This document shows positions 57,620-64,000 of a stretch of DNA of 64,000 nt, piece after piece; position 1 is the stretch's first letter; every line of letters starts with the position of its first letter. Source of the DNA: Acidimicrobiia bacterium (GTDB taxonomy: Bacteria; Actinomycetota; Acidimicrobiia; Acidimicrobiales; Bin134); NCBI GenBank assembly GCA_022822905.1, contig JAJDYE010000030.1, forward strand, positions 55,585 to 119,584, given 5' to 3'. The notes below the pieces were generated by a model. The model made no database searches. It was not told the origin of the DNA and was given only the letters and a program-made list of their open reading frames with translations. The position numbers and the translations under genes were made by a program.

Positions 57620-59148
57620 GCTGGGACGTTGAAGAAGGTCGCCAAGACATCAGACCAGACTTGCCTGAATTTTTGTCGTGCTGCACGACTTGCCTTGCGC
57701 GGTGCTAGCCATTCGGCTCGCGCTGCCGCAAGCACGGTGAGGGCCACGTGGGTAGCGACCTCTTGGTCAACATCCGAATCGCTGCAAGCAAGTGGCCCAT
57801 AGAGGTCTCGATAGAGAGGATGGTGGCTGTTGAGCGCGACGATCAGTCTGCCCTGCTTTACGAACGCCTCAAACGCTGTCGTCGTCGGTAGGTCGGTCAC
57901 AACAAGCTGATATGTACTACCGCTGGTGTGGGCTGGCTCGAAGGCGGCGAGCGCTTGTTCGACTTCTGGCGGAGCCGGTTCAGGATTTTGAGGTAGAGGT
58001 GGTAGCGCGTCCTCAGCGAGAGAGGCACGTTTCTCGGCTTTTCCTAGTGGAGTCGAGATCTTGAGAAGCTCAAACCGACGCCGAATCCTGCTGTTGAGAG
58101 CGCGTGCAATGGGTTCTAGATCATCTCCGAGCAGGTCGATGAGCTCCTGCGTCGGAGCAATGGCCTGCTTGGCATGGGTGATGCCGAACAGCTCGTCGAG
58201 TACAGGGTCAAATCGAATCTCGCATCGCCACCAATCGTCGTAGTTTTCTCGGCGTTTTGTCCCCATAAAGAACCATCCACGATCGATCTCACGGTCGGCC
58301 CGCAATATCGACACCGATGGGGAGCCAGTTATGCCTAGACGACGCTTCTCGGTTGAGGGCATGCCCTGCCACCGCTCGACCGGGAGTTCGCTAAAGCGCA
58401 CCTCGATCCTGCCTTCCCCCTCTTCAGCGTCCAGACGATAGACCAGCATGTCGCCAAATTGGCGGGTTCCAGCCAACAGACCGGGGCGGTCCAGCATCAG
58501 CGGGTCAATCGCTGCTACATGAGAGCCATTCACGGTTAGGTCAAAGCTCGTTCCGATGAAGTGGCGAAATATGCGACCTAGGTCGCTTCGTAGGTGTCGA
58601 ACGATTGTTGACACGCGTTTGTACTCCAGACGGTCGCATCTCAATAGCCTGACAACTGTCCCACTTTGGGAGTAGATCGAGAACGGCGGGTCAACTATCC
58701 CCCGGATGGGGGGAAGCGATCGGTGCTTGCTTCTTGTGATCTCGTCAACATCAAGCTGACTCATCCAAATTCCTTGGCTGGTCCAAGAGTAGACCTCTAC
58801 ACGACGTGCCCGGCTGAGGGTGCCGTTGGGAAGTCCCATTCCGTAGCGGCCGAGGGATGATCTGTCTCCGAACCTCGTCGAGCCACCGAATGTCAGCGCT
58901 TCACCAAGCGTCCGTTGGTCCATCCCAGATCCGTTGTCTGACACAGTGATCTCGATTGGATACTCACCATCCTGTTCTGTTGCTACCTCCACACGCACAT
59001 TGCTTGCACCAGCTTGAAGTGAATTGTCTATCAATTCAGATATAGCCAGCGCTGTTGATTTGTAGCCGGTGTCCCTTGTGGCCACTAGGAAGTTGGGAGG
59101 GTTAACCACCAAGGGCCGTGCCTGATCCAATAGACCGGATGAACTCAT
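57616..59148 (-). CDS. MORC/HSP90-type GHKL ATPase
   Basis: 510 residues. A complete GHKL ATP site: ISELIDNSLQAG (Glu38, Asn42), SDNGSGMD (Asp71, Gly73, Gly75), and LGRYGMGLPNG (about 99-109). This order is that of MORC/HSP90-like ATPases in bacterial defence systems such as Mza and BREX-like loci. A transducer-like second domain follows (to about 380), then a helical C-terminus. ATG 59148 has GAAGGAA upstream; a GTG at 59187 is the alternative. First gene of the minus-strand pair with the DUF4338 protein. Nucleotide-driven dimer clamping of DNA is the likely role (family knowledge). Confidence 0.9.
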   Translation of the reverse strand: MSSSGLLDQARPLVVNPPNFLVATRDTGYKSTALAISELIDNSLQAGASNVRVEVATEQDGEYPIEITVSDNGSGMDQRTLGEALTFGGSTRFGDRSSLGRYGMGLPNGTLSRARRVEVYSWTSQGIWMSQLDVDEITRSKHRSLPPIRGIVDPPFSIYSQSGTVVRLLRCDRLEYKRVSTIVRHLRSDLGRIFRHFIGTSFDLTVNGSHVAAIDPLMLDRPGLLAGTRQFGDMLVYRLDAEEGEGRIEVRFSELPVERWQGMPSTEKRRLGITGSPSVSILRADREIDRGWFFMGTKRRENYDDWWRCEIRFDPVLDELFGITHAKQAIAPTQELIDLLGDDLEPIARALNSRIRRRFELLKISTPLGKAEKRASLAEDALPPLPQNPEPAPPEVEQALAAFEPAHTSGSTYQLVVTDLPTTTAFEAFVKQGRLIVALNSHHPLYRDLYGPLACSDSDVDQEVATHVALTVLAAARAEWLAPRKASRAARQKFRQVWSDVLATFFNVPA

Positions 59149-59223
59149 CGTTCCTTCACGTTTGCGCTGTTGAGTCGATGTCTCCACAGGTCGATCCCTT
59201 CCTACTTAGCGAGCCTTGGACTT

Positions 59224-59260
59224 GATAGACGTGCGATAGATACGTGACTATCATATGATA
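59224..59260. promoter_or_regulatory. Operator-like repeats between the GHKL ATPase and a small RHH-like gene
   Basis: A perfect 12 bp palindrome TATCATATGATA lies at 59249-59260, 22 bp before the next ATG. Just upstream are GATAGACGTG (59224-59233) and GATAGATACGTG (59235-59246), and GATAG (59235-59239) pairs with CTATC (59248-59252). This is the divergent promoter of both gene sets and is notably AT-rich for this genome. Confidence 0.55.
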
Positions 59261-59282
59261 ACACTGTTGAAGGGCTGAATGG

Positions 59283-59603
59283 ATGACGGAATTGGTTACA
59301 GCCGATACACCTCTAGTCGATCTAGAGGAGCGGGGTGTGGGGTTAGCGCTGTCATCTCTCATCAGCGCACGATTGGATGCACTAGTCAAGCTCGTCGAAG
59401 GGGACGGAGTCCGCACAAGTCGCAAGGAGCTAGTTGCGGCGTTGCTCCTTGCTGCGGTGCCCGACGGGGAGGAGCTTGGGGATTTAATAAGGGCCTATCG
59501 TAAGGGCCTCGCACGTGATGCCTTCATTGGACCTGATTATTCCTTCGATCACGTGACTCTGGAGACCCGACGGCCCGGCCCAAGGCGTCGGCGATCTCGG
59601 TAG
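59283..59603 (+). CDS. Small ribbon-helix-helix-like protein (putative locus regulator)
   Basis: 106 residues. LSSLISARLDALVKLVEGD followed by GVRTSRKELVAALLLAAV fits the strand-helix-turn-helix pattern of RHH DNA-binding proteins; the C-terminus is very basic (RRPGPRRRRSR). No other domain. It stands directly after the palindromic operator and is divergent from the GHKL/DUF4338 operon, so autoregulation and control of the defence genes are plausible. The RHH assignment is by pattern only. Confidence 0.65.
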   Translation: MTELVTADTPLVDLEERGVGLALSSLISARLDALVKLVEGDGVRTSRKELVAALLLAAVPDGEELGDLIRAYRKGLARDAFIGPDYSFDHVTLETRRPGPRRRRSR

Positions 59604-59664
59604 TCATATGTAGATGCACGTGGTAGGCAACTCCACTGAATCTGGCCTAGCTCTAAGGAACTCC

Positions 59665-59893
59665 ATGGCAGAGACACGGAAGGCAATTACGTTGCGGCTT
59701 CCCGCTGACCAGGCTGACACCTTGGAGCTGGTTGCTGCAGTCGATGGGGTAAAGCGTGTCCGCGGCTGCGCGAGATGCCATTGCGAGCCACATCAAGAGT
59801 CGTCGGGCCGACCACGGGTTTCAAGAACGGCTGGCCGTGTCGGAGGCGAGCTATCAGCGGATCCTCAATCGTCTAGCAGAACAGTGCCCGTGA
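59665..59893 (+). pseudogene. Frameshifted RHH antitoxin
   Basis: From ATG 59665 (AAGGA upstream) the product begins MAETRKAITLRLPADQADTL and reaches AAVDGV, then loses sense. One base later the frame continues SVSAAARDAIASHIKS to LAEQCP and TGA at 59893, a normal RHH antitoxin of about 75 residues. The cause looks like one extra A in the AAA run at 59751-59753 (GTAAAGC for GTAAGC). A sequencing error is possible. Confidence 0.72.
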
Positions 59894-60153
59894 GTTGCCT
59901 CGGACTCGACAAATTCTCCAACATCGCCCAACACCTCCACGACACAGTTGCTGCCTGGCTGGGCCCCAAGGGACATTGCACTCGTGCAGCCCTTGCAGTT
60001 CAGTTGAAGAGCTCTTTAGTTCTGGAAGTTCTAACTAGGGATATCAATGCGCGAGCAACGAAGCATTCAGGTCTGACAGATCGGGGATCGTGCAATGGCT
60101 GTGAATATGCAACAGATCTGCGGTTGGCGTGGTCCTGTCACACTCCCGGTTAG
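59890..60153 (+). pseudogene. Probable degenerate Doc/Fic-type toxin start
   Basis: GTG 59890 overlaps the antitoxin stop (GTGA), the usual toxin-antitoxin arrangement. The product starts SCLGLDKFSNIAQHL, recalling the beginning of Doc toxins (LxLDDFLxIAExLL). The rest does not continue the family: no HxFxxGNKR motif appears before the stop at 60153. Likely a truncated toxin fused to unrelated sequence. Confidence 0.45.
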
Positions 60154-60519
60154 GAGCCCCATGGCGAGTGGCCCGAGCGCGGTGTGCACCCGGTTGAGTA
60201 CGTCGCGGAAGCACGAGTACACGATCACCTTGCGATCGCTGTCTGTGGCTTCTTAGATGATCTCGCGCATGCGGGTCAGTTTGGGCGAGTCGGCAGGGGT
60301 GCCGGTGAGAAACAGGGCTCGGCGCAATTTCATGAAATTCCCCGAGGCAACGGCTCTTCTATACCTGTCTGCGGCCGCGCCGTCGAGCGGCAGCCAGTCT
60401 GCAGTTTCGATCTTTTCGGTGAGTTCGTCGAGCACGTCGGTCTGGTTGCGCCGCAGGTTAACGCGCGCTGCGGATCTTTGGAAAGCGCCCGCGCTGACGG
60501 CCTTGCTTGGAGACATCAC
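60112..60519 (-). pseudogene. SNF2-family helicase fragment with in-frame stop
   Basis: The minus-strand frame reads NLRRNQTDVLDELTEKIE, then KLTRMREII-stop-EATDSDRKVIVYSCF, DVLNRVHTALG and LLTGSVTGPRQ. This is the junction and start of the C-terminal helicase lobe of SWI2/SNF2 enzymes (LRRxKxDVLxELPxKxE; KVLVFSxF; LTGS). A TAA at 60253-60255 replaces an expected Glu. Both ends are missing, so it is a relic of a larger defence or repair gene. Confidence 0.72.
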
Positions 60520-60618
60520 CCCAGAAATGACGATTCGCTGCGCTAGGGTCGCGCCACCAATTATCCGTGACCCTTAAGACAGCCTGAACAAAGCAGAGAG
60601 TACAGGCGGAGAACCCTC

Positions 60619-61857
60619 GTGACTGCTTCCACGGTAAACATCGGAATGCTCGCACGCGTGACCCGAGTCAGTGCGGACGGTTCCAGGGCGTTCTTAGATC
60701 TACGCAACGGCAACAGCGGTTGGTTCGACCAGCAGAGCGACGACTTCAGCCCCGGTGACGTGGTCCTGATCTCGGGGGAGAGTCCAAATCAACAGGTCGA
60801 CCGAGTCGAGGCCAGCGCGTGGCCCGACGAACTTTGGGTCGGTGTCGTCAAGATAAAGCGGGACGATGTCACTGTCATCGAGGCGAGCGGTCGGTATCGG
60901 ATGGTTCCGACGCGAGCCGATGTCACTTATGGGGTCGGCAACACGGTCGAGGCAGGGGACGTCCAGGGGGTCGTCCGCATCCTCTCGGAAGAGCCCATCA
61001 AGTACATCGACCTGCCGGTGATCAACGATGAGGTTGTGAACCGATTCCGAGCCGGAAGTAGTTCTGATCGCCAACTCACCTTCGACGACTTCGGAGGTCT
61101 CAATTTGGTAGTCGAGCGCGCACGCGAGCTGATCGAGCTGCCACTTGAACGGCATGAGGAATTGGCCGAGATCGGAGCGCGCGCGATCAAGGGTGTGCTC
61201 TTCACTGGCCCGCCGGGAACCGGCAAGACGATGTTGGCTCGGATCATTGCGGCCCAGGCAGATGCAGCGTTTTATGAGATCTCCGGACCCGAGATTTTCA
61301 GCAAGTGGTACGGGCAAAGCGAAGAGCTCCTGCGCCGCATCTTCGATGCAGCGGCGGGAGAGAAGCGGGCCATCATTTTCTTCGACGAGATCGACAGCGT
61401 GGCGGCCCACCGAGACGACGACGCACACGAAGCGAGTAAACGGGTAGTGGCCCAATTGCTCACCCTGATGGACGGGTTCGACTCGACGGGGAATGTGGTG
61501 GTGATCGCGGCGACCAACCGGCCGCAGGACTTGGATGTCGCCCTGCGCCGACCTGGGCGGCTTGACTGGGAGATCCAGTTCCCCCTGCCGAGCGCAGAAG
61601 ATCGGTTGGACATACTCGTCAAGTCCGCTCAGAACCTGAAGACCCTGGATCCACTGCCGCACGAATTCGTGGCCGCCAGGACCGACGGCTGGTCATCGGC
61701 CGAGCTGGCAGCGATCTGGACCGAGGCATCGCTACTCGCTGTAGCGGATGAACGAAGTGCCATCTTCATCGAGGACTACATCGGTGGATTTGAGCGTGTT
61801 GAACGGCAGCGCAAGCGTATCGGGCATCGGCCCACAAATGCCGGATCCGCGGCATGA
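60619..61857 (+). CDS. AAA+ ATPase (Cdc48/FtsH-like single module)
   Basis: 412 residues. The N-terminal 160 residues are beta-rich, like an OB-type or interdomain region seen in proteasomal/ARC ATPases. The AAA+ module has GVLFTGPPGTGKTMLARI (Walker A), IIFFDEIDSV (Walker B), second region of homology ATNRPQDLDVALRRPGRLD (Arg finger) and a C-terminal helical lid. The pore loop is FSKWYGQSEE. The start is GTG 60619 with GGAGA upstream. It overlaps the next gene as ATGA. It probably remodels or unfolds a target, with the DUF6414 protein as partner. Confidence 0.9.
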   Translation: MTASTVNIGMLARVTRVSADGSRAFLDLRNGNSGWFDQQSDDFSPGDVVLISGESPNQQVDRVEASAWPDELWVGVVKIKRDDVTVIEASGRYRMVPTRADVTYGVGNTVEAGDVQGVVRILSEEPIKYIDLPVINDEVVNRFRAGSSSDRQLTFDDFGGLNLVVERARELIELPLERHEELAEIGARAIKGVLFTGPPGTGKTMLARIIAAQADAAFYEISGPEIFSKWYGQSEELLRRIFDAAAGEKRAIIFFDEIDSVAAHRDDDAHEASKRVVAQLLTLMDGFDSTGNVVVIAATNRPQDLDVALRRPGRLDWEIQFPLPSAEDRLDILVKSAQNLKTLDPLPHEFVAARTDGWSSAELAAIWTEASLLAVADERSAIFIEDYIGGFERVERQRKRIGHRPTNAGSAA

Positions 61858-63242
61858 GCCCGCTCAAGCGCTTCCTGGCCTGGCGCCGCCGGCGAGGCCA
61901 CTTGCGAGAGGTGAAGAAACAGCCGGGAACCCCCCGCGAATTTGTGTACCTCGACGAGGTATCCGTCTACAGCCTGCTCGCTTCCCGCACGGGGGCCATC
62001 GCAACCGAGTTCACCGAGAGCCAGACCGCCTCGCTAAACAGCGAATTCGGCGGCTCAATGGGCGGCGGTTTTGGGGTGACCAAAGCAGAGCTCAGTTCGC
62101 GGATCGAGGCCGCCCGATCGCGGACCTCTCAGGTGCTCCGCAAGGCGATCGTTCAGACGAGCTTCAAGGAGCTCCACGACCTCGAACGACCAAGGCTCGG
62201 ATCGGCTGGCGCACGGAACAGGTCGGGAGTCCCCAACGTGCGCAGCCTCTCCGACCTCGAACGGGACCTCGAGCTGCACATCTCTTCGGGCCACGTCATC
62301 GCTCCGAAAACGCTCAGTCGTGGTGACCTCATCGAGGTCGAAGTCGTTCTCGAGACCGACCCGATCTTCCGCGTCAATGCCATCATCACGACCATCCGCG
62401 AGATCCTCGAAGAGAACATGCAGATGTTCAGCGGTGAGAACGTCTCCCAGCTGGCAGAGATGCGACCGATCGGACGGTTGCTTGAAAGCCTTCTGGCCGA
62501 CCTTGTTCCGATCCGCGGGACCCTCATGGACTATCGAGTCGCGGAGATCGAGGGTAGCGAGTATCTGGTTCATCGCGACCTCTTCGATCAGTTTGACGAA
62601 CCAGGAGACACAGCACTCCGCGACGCTGTCGTGGTTGGCGTCGCTGAACGGGATCTCTTCTGGAAAGACATCCGACGCGTCCTGTTCTCAGGAAGCCGGT
62701 TCACCGTCTTCTGCAGACTAGGTTGCGATGGCCTCCAAGACCGATGGCGCCCGATCAAGCTCATGGACGTCCTCAATGATGTTCACCCTGTGTTTGGCGA
62801 CCAGATCGGAGATCTAGGAGAGACCGCTCTCCGTGCAATGGAGGTGGCCGTTGATGCATCGCAACAACCACACCCGCTCGCAGGGGAGGGGGAAGACGCC
62901 CTGCTCCGGCGCTACGCTGCGATGCTTGCCGAAAGCCACGGTCGAGTACCTGACCCCTCTGAGGTAACCGACTTGGTCTCCGCCGTGGAGCGGGCCAACG
63001 GCTGGACAGAGACGGTTGACGGCCGGCGCTCAGTCCTCGCAGAAGTAACTGATCGTGTCGACTCAGCACTTGGCGTGGAGACGACCCCTGAGAGTGCCTG
63101 TCACCTGCGAGTTGCGGCCGTGATGGACGCAGGGCTTGGCCATCTAGGTTCAGGCGAATCCGAGGCTCCAGTACCGCCCTCGACGCCCGCTGGCGCAGCG
63201 GTGCGGTTCTTGGACGCAGAGATCATCGCTATCTACTGGTAG
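61854..63242 (+). CDS. DUF6414-type protein
   Basis: 462 residues. The opening REFVYLDEVSVYSLLASRTG and TEFTESQTASLNSEF are the hallmark of proteins annotated as DUF6414, function unknown. The middle has strands (RGDLIEVEVVLETDPIFRVNAII) and helices; no catalytic motif, signal peptide or membrane span is seen. Translation is coupled to the AAA+ gene by ATGA. The pair may form its own two-gene defence or stress module at the island's right side (inference). Confidence 0.82.
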   Translation: MSPLKRFLAWRRRRGHLREVKKQPGTPREFVYLDEVSVYSLLASRTGAIATEFTESQTASLNSEFGGSMGGGFGVTKAELSSRIEAARSRTSQVLRKAIVQTSFKELHDLERPRLGSAGARNRSGVPNVRSLSDLERDLELHISSGHVIAPKTLSRGDLIEVEVVLETDPIFRVNAIITTIREILEENMQMFSGENVSQLAEMRPIGRLLESLLADLVPIRGTLMDYRVAEIEGSEYLVHRDLFDQFDEPGDTALRDAVVVGVAERDLFWKDIRRVLFSGSRFTVFCRLGCDGLQDRWRPIKLMDVLNDVHPVFGDQIGDLGETALRAMEVAVDASQQPHPLAGEGEDALLRRYAAMLAESHGRVPDPSEVTDLVSAVERANGWTETVDGRRSVLAEVTDRVDSALGVETTPESACHLRVAAVMDAGLGHLGSGESEAPVPPSTPAGAAVRFLDAEIIAIYW

Positions 63243-63414
63243 GCCCTTGCTGGGTCGCCGAGCAGTCTTGTGTTCGTCTGGGACCATGTGCTCAGCCCGG
63301 TTGAGGGCAACTGGCCGATTGCCGATCCTTGGGTGGCCCTAGCTGTTGCGTCCGGGAGGTCGTTGGCCGGGTTGGCTCGTGAACCGCCTGCCGCGACAGC
63401 ATTTGCTTGATCTC

Positions 63415-63786
63415 TCATCCCTCATCTCGAACGAGCCAGGCGTGAGCGATTACCAACGCCCCGAACAACACCGACCAGACATTTCTTAGCCGTGTGTTTT
63501 GTGGGATTTTTCCCGCACCCAGATCCTGCTCGTACTTCTCATTACCTTTCTTGTCGAGCCATCCTCCAACTCCAGACCTGCCGGGGGCTCTAGGCCTCAA
63601 GTCACCTTCTGAGTAATGGCCTTTGATCCACCACCGAATTCCGATGAGTGCGAGCAGTGTCCTGCGAACGAGTATCGAGAGCAGCTTTGCGGCAAAGGCA
63701 TAGAAGGCCACCGTGACTATCAGCTTCACTGGTGCCTGCCACAGGATCTGCGATTCCAAAGTCTGTGTAATTGTGTCCATCCTCAA
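63415..63786 (-). CDS. Small membrane protein, function unknown
   Basis: 123 residues. A hydrophobic span at about 20-48 (VKLIVTVAFYAFAAKLLSIL) with following basic residues, a soluble charged middle (RPRAPGRSG, DKKGNEKYEQ), then a second span near the C-terminus (VWSVLFGALVIAHAWLV). Start ATG 63786 or ATG 63780; GAGG precedes the latter. It converges on the DUF6414 gene across a 172 bp gap (63243-63414) in which I see nothing. No family recognised. Confidence 0.55.
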   Translation of the reverse strand: MRMDTITQTLESQILWQAPVKLIVTVAFYAFAAKLLSILVRRTLLALIGIRWWIKGHYSEGDLRPRAPGRSGVGGWLDKKGNEKYEQDLGAGKIPQNTRLRNVWSVLFGALVIAHAWLVRDEG

Positions 63787-63892
63787 TCTCTACCAACTCC
63801 AGTCGCCATTCGACGGCTCTTGAGGCATGTCCCCTGGTCACAGCCTGAGAATTGTCTAGCGAGGTGAATGAGTCCCCAAACTAGGGTCAGAA

Positions 63893-64000
63893 GTGTTGCG
63901 ACATGGGTTGACGATGCCGTAGTTCGGGGCGTTGGCGGACCTGGTGGCGTTTGGGGATATCGCTGAGGCTGCCGATGAGGCCGGGCTTGACGGGGTGTTC
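63893..64000 (+). pseudogene. LLM-class flavin-dependent oxidoreductase, 5' end with in-frame TAG
   Basis: From GTG 63893 the frame reads LRHGLTMP, TAG (63920-63922), then FGALADLVAFGDIAEAADEAGLDGVF up to the window end. This matches the start of LLM-class oxidoreductases (RxGLxxPxFGxxxDP, AEEAGxDGVF). The stop sits where one residue, often Tyr or Asn, is expected. Either a nonsense change (TAC to TAG) or an error; the gene continues beyond the edge, so its overall state is unknown. Confidence 0.65.

Noticed and set aside
63233..63418. 61-codon minus-strand frame after the DUF6414 gene
   Set aside because: Low-complexity, overlaps the ends of neighbouring genes, no ribosome site.

Overview
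The window is high-GC DNA with dense operons, many GTG/TTG starts, F420/LLM-type oxidoreductases, CaiB/BaiF CoA-transferases and several molybdenum hydroxylases. This gene style suggests an actinobacterium, plausibly an environmental or host-associated acidimicrobial lineage. The lineage is an inference from gene content; no rRNA or tRNA gene was seen. The metabolic part (about 1-44.6 kb) is strongly GC-rich with G/C-ending codons. The stretch from about 44.9 to 60 kb is visibly poorer in GC and uses more A/T-ending codons, as expected of an acquired island.

Layout, left to right. (1) 1-8.5 kb, minus strand: two tandem NCS2-type nucleobase permeases, each with an unusual cytosolic C-terminal domain, followed by a type I polyketide synthase (KS-AT-DH-MT) that runs off the left edge. 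(2) 8.6-9.3 kb: a Phd/VapC-type toxin-antitoxin pair. (3) 9.3-13.3 kb, minus: a peptide-type ABC importer lacking its ATPases. (4) 13.4-15.9 kb: an AAA_14/DUF4143 ATPase flanked by a low-molecular-weight phosphatase gene and a remnant of that gene's paralogue, then a small coiled-coil membrane protein. (5) 15.9-21.1 kb, plus: CoA-transferase, CrtC/AttH-like protein, SDR and molybdopterin oxidoreductase. (6) 21.2-21.9 kb: an AbrB/PIN toxin-antitoxin pair whose PIN protein lacks its first catalytic Asp. (7) 21.9-44.6 kb: a large nitrogen-heterocycle scavenging region. It holds a BMP-type nucleoside ABC importer, an MFS transporter, two PLP enzymes, an 8-oxoguanine deaminase-like amidohydrolase, an acyl-CoA carboxylase beta subunit, an LLM oxidoreductase, an SsnA-like amidohydrolase, a fused Fe-S/molybdopterin xanthine dehydrogenase, D- and L-type N-carbamoyl amidohydrolases and a three-subunit xanthine dehydrogenase. 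Together these look like import and oxidative/hydrolytic breakdown of purines, hydantoins or related compounds.

(8) 44.9-63.8 kb is a defence-island-like region. Four overlapping plus-strand genes encode an unknown 954-residue protein, an unknown protein of about 368 residues, an 1862-residue DEAD/DEAH helicase with a DUF1998-like C-terminus, and a RecB/Cas4-like nuclease with four Cys. They converge on a two-gene minus-strand operon encoding a MORC/HSP90-type GHKL ATPase and a 660-residue DUF4338 (DruA-like) protein. This resembles Druantia (DruA plus DruE) with added nuclease and GHKL components, in a combination I do not recognise as a described type. It is followed by a small ribbon-helix-helix-like protein behind palindromic operator DNA, wreckage of a toxin-antitoxin pair and of an SNF2 helicase, an AAA+ ATPase translationally coupled to a DUF6414-type protein, and a small membrane protein. 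At the right edge a flavin-dependent oxidoreductase gene begins, with an in-frame TAG.

A recurring oddity is short duplications exactly at gene junctions (13.4/14.9, 25.15-25.19, 32.08-32.16 and 41.70-41.79 kb). In each, the two copies differ mainly by synonymous codon changes. They look like scars of recombination or of deleted paralogues, or possibly strain-mixing in an assembly.
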